Below, one piece after another: positions 9,463 to 22,533 of a DNA stretch of 64,000 bases. The notes beneath the pieces were generated by a model. That model saw only the letters and a program-made list of their open reading frames with translations. It ran no database searches and had not been told where the DNA came from. The translations under genes and the position numbers were made by a program. Source of the DNA: Chondrosia reniformis (Eukaryota > Porifera > Demospongiae > Chondrillida > Chondrillidae); contig OX359191.1 in the NCBI GenBank assembly GCA_947172415.1, forward strand, positions 2,108,001 to 2,172,000, given 5' to 3'. Every line of letters begins with the position of its first letter. The stretch's first letter is position 1.

Positions 9463-12400
9463 CACATATAATGCCCACTACAGTATCTAAAGAAAGTGTA
9501 TACATATAAACAGCTTATTATAATGAGCATCTTACAAACAGTAGCTTTTCATTATACCCTTAATAAATGTGCAAAAGTGTACATATGAAATACTAATCAA
9601 TAGAAAAAGTGAGATTGCAATTACGTACTGTTAGTATATCAGTTGCAACAGAAGGTATTATTCTATGTGTAAGCAAGAGGTAGCAAAGGAATTGACTGAA
9701 ACTGTTGTATGTCATACAGTGCATTAAAACAATATTAATATTAACTACTGCAAAGAGATAACACTAAGGCCATAATATTATACAGTCAAACAAATAAATT
9801 TTATCAAATGGTAGCCACTGATGCATGTTACATTTAATTACACAGACATTTAATTATGAAGGTAAACAGTATAATGTATTATGGAGAATGATGCAAATAC
9901 GTAAAAACAATCGTGGCAAACCTTATTACAGTATACGTAGATTCAAACCTTGGAGCCAAACAAGCTATTGATATCTTGATGCTATATACCACATACGTAC
10001 GTACCTGATGCTGACGAGCAATACTAAACCCTAGGGAGGGGAATGGGCTTGTCAGTCCATTATAAAAGTGAAATACCGTAAGGAGGTATGGAGAGGGTTA
10101 TTGGAATTTACACACTATAATTATACATACTACCAGCAGTGAAACAACATTTAATGACTTAGACAGTTACAGAGTTTGAATATTTTCCAAAAGTTTAAAT
10201 CTCTACAGGTGGATATGACTAAGGAGAATTCCACTGTATTATGTCTTTAAGTCAAGATTTATCAATTACAGTTGAACAGATATTTGTTTTATCTTCTCAC
10301 AATAACCCAAGTCTACTGCCTACACTACATCTACCATATTCTACAGATTATACACTATATACCATAAATATGCTAATCAAAATTCATACAAGATACGTAC
10401 CTGAGACTGCCTTTTAACTGTGATGCTATACAACATATTGTGTCTTGCTGCATTGAAAGCTGAATACAATTTAAAGATGCATTACGTCATAAAAGTGTAA
10501 CATGACCAATTATAGCCAATAAAATGGCTGATAATTTTTGCAAAATATTAAAAACTTTGCAATTTGCAACTGTTTAGCTGTCGAAATTAAAAGGCAGTCT
10601 CTGCAGTATCAAATTTAAGTTTAGTCAACCTGATCCTGGAGCTTCTAGATGATAGAACAGGAAGGTTTTTAGCTAAAGATGAAAACCCACTTTATATTAC
10701 TAAAAAGAACTTACCTAGAGCATGAGACTTGATGTGCAGTTGAACATTCTCTTTCTTTTGATTCTAACCATTGGAACACCAGAGGTTCACTATGTAAAGA
10801 TATCAGACTGGGGTTACAATAGTAAATAGTACCTTCTGTTATTACATATACGTATGTACAGTCAGGTACACGTTATGCAGTATGTATATGCAACGAGGTA
10901 GCACCCACCCACCTTGTTGGCAAATAAGTCATACATATGTAGAGATATAAAGAGGAGTAATCCATATTCACTTTAATTTCATTGGCCCATGGTATACCAA
11001 AATACGTAATCAAGCTTTATTGGAGCACCTACGTAATAGGCAAGTACTGTATAATGCACATACTGTATTATGTAAATAAATGCATAAATAAATTCAAAAG
11101 GGTAAAACCATCAAAGAACCACAGATAGTAGTAACAAGTTGCAAGTAGTCACCAAGGCCTCAAACAAGAATTTGGATACTTGGTTGAATTGATATAATAA
11201 TTCCAGAGTTTATCATTGTCTTTACATAGGCATTGTAGCATTAACTTTAATTTCATTGGCCCATGGTATACCAAAATATGCTATCAAGCTTTATTGGAGC
11301 ACCTAATAGGTAAAAGTAGTGTATTATGCACACAAATGCATAGATAAACTTCATATAAGCACTCGATCTTAGTTATGTAATTCAACAACAGTCTGCAAAC
11401 CCCTAATAATACTTTACTATATATTACTGTACATAAATGTAGAGAACATTTAGTTAATTCAAGTTTGCATAAGCATCGATCCCATTTTGAACTCATAAAG
11501 ACAATTAAGAACGTAAATTAATTTTTTTGCAAACTTTAGTAAACAGGTAAATCGAGTAAACAACATTGTAGGGCTACTGCCTCCAATACTCACATTGCTT
11601 GGCCCTTTTCCTTGGCTTTATGATTCTAGATCTTTAATTATCCATAAAATTATAAGGAGTAGTAAAAGAAGAAAACAAAGCTTAGTTAATTTAAACTTCC
11701 CGAATGCCTCCATTTGCAAATGTAAGTGTGTTACAGTCACTAAAGTGCCTTTCATGTACAATATAGAAACCAAACAGCTTACAACAAATATGGCTGCCTA
11801 TATAACTACTCTAGGCACACAAGTAGGCCCTTTGGTAACTGTATTGTAATGAATGGTACTTTGTAATCTAGTAACAAATCAAGATGTAGAACACATAGCA
11901 TTGTGGACTTAGTTCAGTTTTTATAGAAATAGGTACTCTTCAACAAGATTTCTTCAGTAAATGGAAGGATACGTTCGTGTTCTTGTGATATTATGTTCTG
12001 GTTTAATTTTATAGGCAACATTGAAGAGAGTTTATTAGATAATCACCTCTACCTCTGGCTTTTGGCTAAATTTGTTAAAACTCTAGGCTAACATTCAGTT
12101 CTATTTGTTTACTTTTAATAAAACACAGTGATTGAAAGAATTAATAAAATAATACCATTATGTTCTATACGTTTTCAACTGCAACCTTTGGCAGAACTTA
12201 ACAAAAAATTTCACAATCATACTTGAAATACAAAATGTCAGCCATGGTCACTTTATCACTTTCCTACACAACCTCATAAAGAGACCAGACATTTGATGGC
12301 TGTACACTTCTGTGTGGCACTCAAAGGAAGATGCCACACACAGCAGCTGTTACAGCACCATTCGGATGACTTTAAATAATTAATCATTTGTGTGGGCGTG

Positions 12401-13600
12401 ATATGCATAGAGTGTCAACAAAGTGTGCCTCCGTATTAAAACACTCAAGAGTAGATATGCTAGATCATTGATATGCTATAACTCAAAAGTTCTTATGGAA
12501 CTAGTTAGGATGCCCTATAGGACTAGCTAATTCTCCCTTAACACTTGGACAAGTGAACAGTACCATGTTTCGCTCTTCACAAGCATAAGGTACATTTCCG
12601 AATAACAAGTTAAAGTAAAAGGATGCAAGTGCAGGTTATATATAAAGCGTGATGCTGGTTAGGATGCTATATAATTACACGTTCTGTAGACTATTAATAG
12701 TGACTTCTCTCTAGTAAGAATGGTTTTATAGAAATCCCTTACACTGACACTATCTTAGTTGGACTAATAGGGTATTTGAATTTATACTGTGAAATAGACT
12801 CTCAACACTGAATAAAAATGTTACAGTAAAACATTACATTATCACTAAATTCGTTCTATATGTAAAAGTATAGGTACGAACTTACTAATTTACGTACATA
12901 CTGGGAACTTGGAGTACTTTTTGAGAAACGGTCTGCCATACTGATGCAATGCTTCTATAGTTACGCAATCTTCACATAGGGGGAAACCCTTGACAATCTC
13001 GATTAGGTCAAAGATAAAATGAATGCGACCGTTTAGTGCCAATTGGAATCGCAGTCTGAGACAATTTCATACCAATTTCATACCAAATTAAATTCTTACT
13101 TGACCACTGATGCACACATTTATTCGTTTCGATCAGTTATATTGTCTGGACCTGCAGAATGAATATCGAGATTTAGGTTTGCTCCTAACACCAAATTACT
13201 TATCGAATCCGATTCAATTGCTATTAGTTCAAAATTAAGCATGTCTGTTTGTATTTATTGTAACGTGTATAAACATTTCAGCTATAATTGTTTGTAATTG
13301 TTAAAATTAAAGTGAAGCATTCATATCTCAGGTATATATTGCTTATTATGGAATAGAATAAGGATTTCTTCTAACTGCATCGAACTTTGAGTGTCTAAAA
13401 ACACAGTTTGTCTGGTAAATCTTCTGATCGACCCTGAGGGTCTTCAGTTAAAAACGCTCAAGGAGTCAAAAGATGTAGATATGGCCAATATGTTGAATTT
13501 TTTCCATATTCCATAACAATTACATCTAGATGAGAATGTCTCACTTATAGTGATTTGCTAGAATCTTCTACTTGTGATTGTTAAAAAAATGTTATTATTA
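9463..13600. other. gene-poor spacer
   Basis: I found no supported gene between the cysteine-rich cluster and the kinase genes. Short open frames (11284-11496, 11595-11849) lack domain, splice or homology support. The stretch holds a direct repeat (10970/11243), runs of TACGTA and otherwise unremarkable AT-rich DNA. Confidence 0.45.
10970..11360. repeat. direct repeat, about 90-120 bp units 273 bp apart
   Basis: The text from CTTTAATTTCATTGGCCCAT onward, including GGTATACCAAAATA and TTTATTGGAGCACCTA, occurs at about 10970-11092 and again at about 11243-11360 with small differences. It looks like a local duplication of non-coding DNA. Confidence 0.6.
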
Positions 13601-13648
13601 TCATCATAGGGGGTTTATTTCCCATGTGGGAGGTCGCCCTGTACTTAC

Positions 13649-13792
13649 AGAGGTAGCAAAGTAAAAAACTAAAAACAGAGTAAGAGAAAAAGTTAATGTA
13701 GTTACTCCATAAATGCATGTTGTGCTAGTTAAAATTGCTTCTCCAGCTCTTCCTTGGTCTTCCTCGAGGAAGCTTTCCTCGAACATCACCAT
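13649..13792 (-). CDS. possible first exon of a membrane protein
   Basis: ATG at 13792 opens 48 codons with a charged start (MVMFEESFLEEDQGRAGEAI) and then a hydrophobic run (TLTFSLTLFLVFYFATS), ending at a strong GTAAGT donor. It would be the first exon of a single-pass or multi-pass protein. No convincing next exon was found at lower coordinates, and a 16-bp palindrome (TTCGAGGAAGC-like) accounts for part of the frame. Weak call. Confidence 0.2.
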
Positions 13793-14348
13793 CGTACGCC
13801 ATGTATAGCAGCTTCATGCATGTACGTCAAGTTCAAAACAACTTGCAATAGCAATCCAAGTACTGCTCATTTATGGCCATATATGACAACAGTTCATAAA
13901 CCACCAATCATATATATGCAGAATAAGAATGCTAGCCACACACGAAGGCAATTGAAATTGCCACAAAAACAATTTGAAGCTAGGTGATGCTGCTCTTTAT
14001 AATCAGATATGTATGGACACATGGTGCATATATACAAAGAAATGCTGTGACATTCACCTATGTATGTAATTCTATATATGGAAGTCTCTTCTAAATTGCC
14101 CAGGCAGGATCATGCAAATTTGAATTGTTGTTCATTTGGAACTTATATTATATGTAGCATTATTTGGATATCAACATATGCAAACGTTACTTCTTCAATG
14201 TATATATCATCAATATCATGCTTCAGTCACTTATGTAATTCATACATGTATATAGTCCTAACTAAATACACATTCTAGACAGTATTTCTGACCTAACAAT
14301 TTTACTTATACTTAACAGTTTGGACTTCGTTTTCAAATACGTAATTAA

Positions 14349-16555
14349 CTAAGCTTTTCCAAAAAAGTTCTGTCCAGCTGCTGCCAACATCTTCAACACA
14401 TTATTTTGAGATCTGCTGCTACTAGTTATTGAGTTAAACTCTTTTGACCCAAGTTCATGCCCTAGGAAATCATCCTTTTGTGCATTCTACAAAAGTCAAT
14501 GGAGAATTGACCTACGTATATGGCTATACTTTATATTATACATTAATATATATAGATACCTTGTAGACTGATATCAACCTGAGACAAGCCACAGCTTTAG
14601 CATAATTGTATGCTTTCTCGCTGAATCTGCTAACAGCATCACTTTCCTTATACACTTTCAGGACAGTGTCCTCTGACACCATGTAGGTGGGATCTACAAT
14701 GTTTTTTTTATTAAAAAGTGTAATTTTACTAATATCCATATTATATTATACACAATTTCAGGCTTCATGTTTCATAATAGAACAAAATAATGTCCCATGC
14801 ATGTACGTAGATGGGTAAACAGCATTCACTTCTCACAACTGCCACTCACCAATAGTGAGAGGATGGCAATTCAAGCCATATATCCCATAGTCACTTGGAT
14901 TGAGGAAGATCATCATAAAGTATGCCACGTCACTCATTGGATCTCCATTCTTCCCTTTCTTCCAGTCCACAATAGCTTTCACATTGAACTATACATATAA
15001 GAATGAAATACTATACCTTAATTAATGTACATATCCAAGCATTCAACTATATAGGCACTGATGTGAGGTTTGCAATCTGATGGACTTATATACGTACATC
15101 TTTGTCAAATATGATGTTGGAAACATTCATGTCACCATGAACAAGATCTGAAAGGACAGAAGCAGATCTAGAATGGACATATGCCTAATTGTTGGAATGA
15201 TAATTGCACAATACTAAACACAACTAACAAGTTGTTCGACCCCTTGGTTTGGGGCTGGCAGTCATGGTGTCAAAGAAAGTAGATAGATCACTCTCATACT
15301 TCTCTCCATATACATAAGACCCTTTCCAGTTGGCATCCCAGATATGTACCTATCAAAAATTAAATGATAACTAATTCATTTACAATATACAGTAATTCAG
15401 GAAATGTTTGTTGTGTTAAAATATTTTCATGGCTGGCCCAAACCATGAAAATTTCTTACACAAAATATTCGCTTGTTCATTTGTTCATGCGAATCAAGAA
15501 GTGCAGTTGGTTTAGGCCACAAAACATAATTTATCATACAAAAATATCCGCACACAAAATTTTCTCAAATTACGGATTACATCTTTCAATTGACTAACTT
15601 GCTCAGTCCAAAATTCACTGCTTGATTCAATGGGATATTTATCTCTAGTACCACTGTACACCCACCGACATCTATGAAGTTTGGCTAAAGCATTCATTGC
15701 AGATGTAAATGTCTTCAGTCTAGAACCTTCTGGAACATCAGCTGCAGCACCATAGGTTTTACCCTGTAATGACAATCAGTACACAACAGTATATACTAGT
15801 ATTTGTTATTGTAAGGTGTGTACTTAGGGGCTCACCTCAACAAATTCCATGATAATGAAAGAAGTACCCACAAATATCTCATCCTTGTCATCTGATTGGT
15901 AGAGTGGCTTGGGCACTGGTACTTTACCGTAAACACATTCCATAATGTGATACTCATTCTTTACCTATGTAGTGAAGTTTGGAGTATTTTACCATGAAGG
16001 TATTTCAGAGCATATTTAACCCATAAACATGAAAATTACTGATTATTCAATTGTATCAGATCAGTATACAAGAAAAAATTAAGCATCCATCCATTCAGAC
16101 ATATAGGTACATACGTAAAATTACCATTATTCTTATCATTTCACAATTTTATACACATGTATATACATATATATGAAAAATATATATACATATATATATA
16201 TGTATTACGTATGTATTTCAAATTAACAATAAGCTATACTTTTGTATGCTTACATTATACCAGCTGCTGTGGTCCCTTTGAGGAGCAAACTTAACAACAA
16301 CTGCCTTTGAATTTCTCTTATTAAGGACATCAGTGACCTTATAAGTGAGGGCTGGCTTCCTGTTCCTGAAGATGTAATATACACACAAGATTCAAAGACA
16401 ACAACTTTAAGAACTTTAACAAACCTGCTTAATGGTTCTACACCTTCATCTTTCCTTTTTCCATTGCTAAAGCCAACATTTAGCCTCACAGCATGGTTAG
16501 GTCTGTCAGTCAATTCCAGAAATTTTGATAGAAAATCTGGAAACTGGCTGGCCAT
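14349..16555 (-). CDS. APH/ACAD10-11-like small-molecule kinase, gene F
   Basis: Nine exons on the minus strand, phases all consistent: 16555-16425, 16365-16254, 15964-15836, 15763-15599, 15349-15229, 15147-15098, 14988-14850, 14693-14560, 14486-14349; 372 aa. Features of the aminoglycoside/choline phosphotransferase fold: ATP-site Lys69 in AVVVKFAP, Glu85 in KNEYHIME, hinge FIIMEFVEG at 117-125, catalytic loop LVHGDMNVSN at 221-230 (Asp225, Asn230) and metal-binding Asp244 in IVDWKKG followed by GDPMSDVAYF. The hinge and the GDPxSDVAY block resemble the N-terminal kinase domain of ACAD10/11 rather than true choline kinase. The protein ends without a dehydrogenase domain. The substrate is unknown and it is likely cytosolic. 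It is the only fully clean member of the local family and anchors the reading of the decayed copies. Confidence 0.85.
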
Positions 16556-17387
16556 ATCTAAGAAACACAAAGTATTGTTAATGTATATATATACAACAAG
16601 TTAGAGAAGTATATACCTTCAAAATCTTATACAGAAATTAACTTCTGGTTTTGATTCAGCAAAGAGAATGGAAAGGTGTGAGAGATTACCGTACCTTTAT
16701 TCCTCAATGATTTCTATATTTAGATACTTAGTCAACCTGCCCTGGGCATGCCCATGCAAGTTTGTTCTTGGAATAGCACTTTGAACTTTCCAAGAAATCA
16801 GGTATTTATCATGCTACCTAGTACAAGCAAGCATGAACATATTGATCTCATGAGTAGGAATAGTCAGAATATATGAACACTAGATTCTAAGGCCTTCTCC
16901 TTGTTCTTCTGCTCGACTGGGCCAGACAGCTGCTAGATCTTTCTCTAGTTTATTCTGTCCCTGAGAACATGAAGATTCACCAAATATGACTGTGATGTGA
17001 AGAGGTAAGGAGAGGAGATTGCGAGGCATTGGATTACATCTGACAAGATAATGATGTCCTTAATATTAAATTGCCCTTCTTCTCCACCTCTATACACATA
17101 CGTTTACCAGGGTGTTTGTAACAAGTTCCTTTTCCACTAGAAACTACAGGAATTAAGTGGCAAAGCCTTTGTCTATACGCTCAGCTGAAGCTTTTTCTTG
17201 ACCATCATACATACCACAGAGTTGAAATTTGTTTTAAAATTACAATTAAAGCTAGTAGAATTGATTATCTACGTACATAGTCCAGGTAAATAATACCGGT
17301 AATAGGTTGATAGGACTACAAGCATATAAATATACTTATATACTATTACTTTTAAAGCGTTACTTATGCTAAAAGCATGCATAAAGT
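16556..17387. other. spacer between kinase genes F and G
   Basis: Upstream flank of F (minus strand) and 3' flank of G. It shares pieces with the upstream flank of G and the units of the array: a GATTCAGCAAAGAGAATGG stretch near 16655 and, near 17120 on the minus strand, TAGTGGAAAAGGAACTTGTT, also seen at about 20970, 33190 and 43880. It may contain a conserved untranslated exon or promoter. No independent gene seen. Confidence 0.4.
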
Positions 17388-19762
17388 TCAGTATGATCCC
17401 TTTGCATGGAATCTTTGTCCAGCCTTTGTTAGCATGATCAACACACTATGTTGAGATCCACTGCCAGTCACAGACTTGAACTCTTTTGAACCAAGTTCAT
17501 GTCCTCTAAAACCATCCATTTGAGCATTCTGTGTAAGTAGAATTTTGTCAATGAATATAATTTACAATTCTCTCAAAGTCATTAGTGTCATGTCACTTGA
17601 GGATATGTAAGCCAATAGCTTCCTTTATACGTATACGCTATTGCATAATATCTGTCTACTGAAGAGACAGTGCAGTGTATATACCTTATATATAGAAATC
17701 AATCTCAAGCAAGCTACAGCTTTAGCATAATTGTATGCTTTCTCATCAAAAGTTTCCACTTGCATCTTGTATGCACCTAGAATAGTGTCTGAAGTGTTGT
17801 AATCAGACGCTATATGGTTGGAGGAGGGAAAAGATATTTGTACCTTATCAAAACAAATCATAGCAAATGTTTTTCCTATGTTATGAACTCACCAATAGTA
17901 AGTGGATAACAATACAAGCCATCTATCCCATAGTCAGTTGGATTGAGGAACATCATCATAAAGTATGCCACGTCACTCATTGGATCTCCATACTTCTTTC
18001 CATACTTCCAGTCAATAATAGCTTTCACATTGAACTACGTACATATTATACGAAAGTGTATAGATATACTGAATGATTGGCTGTTTCCGTGCATATATAA
18101 TAAAGTTATAGCTTCAGTTTTGACCAACCTTAGAGTCAAATATCACATTAGATATATTCATATCTCCATGAGTTATCCCTATAAAATACATGATAAAGCT
18201 ATTTAGATGAATGAGATACCATCCATTTCACTAAATTATTTCTGCTTGCCCACCTGTACTATGGCCAGAGGGTTTTCTTCCTCTCTTCATTTGACTGAAT
18301 AACTGAGATGTGTCAGATCAAGAATCATTTCCCTGACCCCAATTGTTTTTCCATGTAGTCACCTAATCATTGTCACATGTATATACACATATAGAACACA
18401 TATACAATAAATATGTATGCATTACTACAAGTATGTGTTTACTTGTTCATCCCAAAAAGCCTCACTAGATTCAAAAGCAGATGTTTTCTTTGCAGAACCC
18501 CAGCGATATCCATGCAGCTTTGAAAGGACGCCCATCACTGATTGAAGGGCCTTGGATCTCTGATAACTTGGTATTTTACCAGCAGCAATGAACGTCTGAC
18601 CCTATATGAGCATAGAAGACACAAGCAGGACTTTCACATACACATGGACACCCACCATGATTTCTATACATTTCTGTAAGTGCAGGAAAAGTCACTATAC
18701 ATACATATATATACGTATATGGTATAAGGTGTAGTTATAATTGCATTCGTTGTTCATGATCCAGTTAATTCTACTTAAACAAATATGTGGGTTAGAACCT
18801 AGACTGCTGATTGCTGATGGAGATCTCTAGCTTTAAGCCAACTAAAATTAAACATACTGAATATGTATATACGTACGTACATCTACATAATATTTGAATA
18901 CATTACGTATTACATATGTACATTGAAACAACAAATATATAGTATTAATGATTGTAATGAAATCTGAGAATGTCATTGTTTTTGTAAAATAATACATCAT
19001 TAATGTTCTTGGTAGATATTATATTATGTAACTCTATTATACAAATGGGAACATTTTATGCTATTCAACTCTAACCTCAACATATTCCATGATAATGAAA
19101 GATGTGCCAACTGTTCTCTCATCATCACTAGTGGATTGGTAGATGGGCCTTGGCACTGGAATGTGACCTTGATAGAGTATTTTCAGAATGTCATATTCAC
19201 GTTTTACCTATATATGTACCAATACTCATTTATACATATTTATGATTCTTCATCTCTCTTTATTGATTAGTGTGCAAGTATACATAATGGATTAATATTG
19301 TATTTTACTACATATATGTATATGGCATGTATAATACATTTATAATCACTTACATCATACCAGCTGCCAACTGCAGGATGACCAGCTGCAGGAGGAGCAA
19401 ATTTAACTACAAATGACTTTGAATACCACCATCTGTTCCACCACCACCAATTATCTCCAAGAGTAATCTTGTAAGTTAGAGCAGTATATTTATTTCTGAA
19501 ATGGCAAGATTTAAAAAGAAAAGATACCATACATGGCTTTAAGCTTGAGCTAATATCCATTAACCTGCTAAGAGGTTTTGCACCAAAGTCTTCTCTATTT
19601 GCACTGCTTAAACTCAGAGAATTTCTTATGCCACTCTGGTAAGGGCTACTAATGAGGTTTAGAAACTTGTCTAGAAATGCCTTCTCTCTATCAAAAAATA
19701 TTTACATAATGTGCCTATCAAAATATTAGATTTGTTTCAATAGTTGGAACTCACTTCTCCAT
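17388..19762 (-). CDS. APH/ACAD10-11-like kinase paralog, gene G
   Basis: Ten exons, colinear with F: 19762-19755 (eight bases, ATGGAGAA), 19687-19565, 19495-19354, 19207-19076, 18601-18443, 18362 or 18302 to 18254, 18178-18129, 18034-17893, 17809-17685, 17528-17388. Key sites are kept: FVVKFAPP, FIIMEYVEG hinge, GITHGDMNISN loop, IIDWKYG and GDPMSDVAYF. A Trp-rich insert (WWWWNRWW) follows the first beta strands. If exon 6 starts where F's does (18362) it holds TGA at 18320-18318. An in-phase acceptor (CACATCTCAG) at 18303 skips the stop and gives 356 aa. G is therefore either intact with a shifted splice site or a one-lesion pseudogene; the otherwise perfect phases favour the first. Confidence 0.7.
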
Positions 19763-20025
19763 AGGATAAATTGCCAACGCCTTCTAGTACAGACTGACAG
19801 TTTGGAGGTAATGCTGCTCTCTTATTAAAACTTGTATATTCAGATACAAATATACACATGTATGCCATGATCATGCCTAGGCATGTCCAGGCATGCCTCT
19901 GCATGGGCAATTAAAAGGAAAGGGGGTATTCCATTCAGGATATATGTCTGCCATATCTAAGTACAACCTTTCCTGTAGTTATTTTCAGTAGATTTTGAAG
20001 GTACATAATTTCTCTAACTTGTTAA
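19763..20025. other. immediate upstream flank of gene G
   Basis: Non-coding. On the minus strand it contains a stretch like the exon 1 entry of F (CTTAGATATGGC near 19950) followed by unrelated codons, suggesting an older first exon abandoned in G. Confidence 0.3.
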
Positions 20026-20036
20026 CTGAGTATGTA

Positions 20037-21137
20037 AATTTAAGAGGTTGTTTTGATTCAGTAAACAGAATAGAATGGTCTAAGAGATTCCCACTCCTCC
20101 CACTCATGATTTCCATATTTAGCTAATTGGACAACCTGCATGCCCTGGGCATGCCCAAGTTTGTTCATGGAATAGCACTTTCAACTTTCCAAGAAATCAG
20201 GCATTTATTACGCTGTCACTACCTGTAGAAACCCTGATTGCAGTAGGTACTAGACAAGTGCAGTACCATTGGCCATATATTCTCTTGTTCTTCTGCTCCA
20301 CTGGGCCAGGCAGCTGTTTCTAGGAATACCACCCTTCATCACTAAACTGAGGCCTGGGGTCTTTCTTCTTTGAATTCTTAGATCCTTCTCTGCATATAGT
20401 TCATTCTGTCCATGAGAACATTAAGATTCACCAAATATGGCTGCATGTGACATGAAGAAGTGAGGTGAGGAGATTGCGAGGCACTGGACTACATCAAGAC
20501 AGGTCATCTGGCTAAGATGATGGTGTCCATTCAAACTCTTAATATTTAATTGCCCTTCTTTTCCACCTCTAGACGACACACATGCATTTTAATGATATTG
20601 GAACATCCTTTCGGGTTTGGGAGGGTTAACAAAAACAAAACTTTCACTATTCCTGGCAAACAGTATTGCATTCGAATAGGGATTTCGGAAGGCGCTGGAT
20701 ACTTGACTCAATGTTTTAACTATTTAATAGCATTCTCTGAAAGAGGCTTTTACTAAATCGTCTACTTATTCTCGACTGAGGGGAATACGGCTTCAAAAGG
20801 ATACTCGCACTTACTTATGTCGATTTGAGACACCAAATTTCGTGTCACCAAAGGTACTCGGTGAAGAACCAGTTTACATGCATCACATGACGCTCAGTGT
20901 ATCAGCCAGCGAAACGAGACGACTTCCTACATACCTTTTATGGATTGGGTGTTTGCAACAAGTTCCTTTTCCGCTAAAAACTGTATGTTCTAGAACCCGG
21001 AATTGATCATTAGCGCAAGATTGTGGCTAGGTAATTTAACTTCGTTTCAATGTAATTCATTCTACATTGAAGACCTAGCTGCATGTATAGCTAGGCAAAT
21101 TGCCCCTGACAGACTGGCATAATTTAAATTAAGCCAG
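20037..21137. repeat. G-type upstream flank, repeated in each unit
   Basis: About 1.1 kb, mostly non-coding, recurring at 31929-33320 and 43131-44100. It includes conserved TGGACTACATCAAGACAGG, CATTTTAATGATATTGGAAC and, on the minus strand, TAGCGGAAAAGGAACTTGTT. Short frames inside are not conserved between copies. It probably represents the ancestral promoter region of the APH genes. Confidence 0.5.
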
Positions 21138-21664
21138 TGCAGGACTTCCACATACACATGGACACCCACCATGGTTTCTGTACATTTCTGTAAGTGCGGA
21201 AAAGTCACTATACATACATACGTATATGGTATAAGGTGTAATTGTATTCATTGTTCATGATCCAGTTAATTCTACTTAAACAAATATGTGGGTTAGAACC
21301 TAGACTGCTGATTGCTGATGGAGATCTAGCTTTAAGACAACTGAAATTATATTTCAATAATATACATAAATTATAAATAAACATACTAAATATTATGTAT
21401 ATCTGCATTTAATTTCTATATATAAAAGAATACATTATACATATGTACATTGAAACAATTTTGTAACTCTATATATACAGATGGGAATATTCTATGCTAT
21501 TCAATTCTAATTAACCTCCACATATTCCACGATAATAAAAGATGTGCCAACTGTTCTCTCATCATCACTAGTGGATTGGTAGATGGGCTTTGGCACTGGT
21601 ATATCACCATGAAGGCACTCCATAATGTGATACTCACTTTTTAACTATATATCTAATATAAACA

Positions 21665-22060
21665 AGGACATAAAAGGCCAAGGCCTTTATATACGTATGT
21701 CATATGATGTCCCTTGTGTGCAAGTTACAAAATGGTCTTGATTATACGAATGCATGCAACCAACCGTCAGTATTCTTAGCTCCCTCACAAGACAAATCAA
21801 ATCTGCTGTGGTTATTAGTTAAGACCCCTTTAAGACTGGAACCTTTGTTGATATATGGCATGCAGATGCATCATCTTCAGTCTATACTAAGGTGTGAAAA
21901 GGTAATTGGTAGGCCATGTGTTCTACCTTGGATGGTCTGTATCAACTACTACTCTCTGTGCAGTATAGTTGAGGATTTCAAAGCCTGCAAAAGTGTGACT
22001 AAAGTCTTGTACTGTTTAAAATACTGATTATCCTAGGGGTCACTTGGATTTCTTTAAATT
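21665..22060 (+). repeat. dispersed repeat R1, copy 1
   Basis: About 350-400 bp with conserved stretches CTTTAAGACTGGAACCTTTG, GCAGATGCATCATCTTCAGT and GATTATCCTAGGGGTCACTT, also at 25130-25460, 36650-36990 and 53830-54260. An open frame through it (21704-22027) is interrupted in the 25.2 kb copy, so I do not call it a gene. Confidence 0.6.
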
Positions 22061-22533
22061 TGTAACTTGCACTGCATGTGTAGCTAGTACTGGATTGTAA
22101 TTTTAATATTATATACTAGTATATAGTCACTTGGACCTCTTAAATTTGTAACTTGTACTGCGTAGTACTTGATTGTAATTTTAATATTTTATATATTTGC
22201 CAGTAACTATAGCCTACGTACATATATACATATATAACCTATATACAATGTCATATATACTGTATATAATAAATGGCTGGGAATTAAAGATTTTACTTTA
22301 CAACACATGAATGTTTTGCTTTTTGTATACATGTACATATAACAAGCTTAAGCTAAATTTAGAAAATGAAGTAAGAAGTATAATCCTTTGTTGATTGATG
22401 AGGTGATAATTAATAATATATTGAGTTTGTTTATGAATGAATAACTGTTAAATGTATACCAAATTTTGACAATTAGTAATTAGTACTCATATATATTCAA
22501 GACTTATTGCTATATTGGGAGAAGAATAGGAAA

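Noticed and set aside
11284..11849. Open frames on both strands between the two gene clusters
   Set aside because: No recognisable domain, no exon context; one overlaps a direct repeat.
21704..22027. R1 open frame as a gene
   Set aside because: Broken by a stop in the 25.2 kb copy and without start-region or splice conservation; treated as a repeat.
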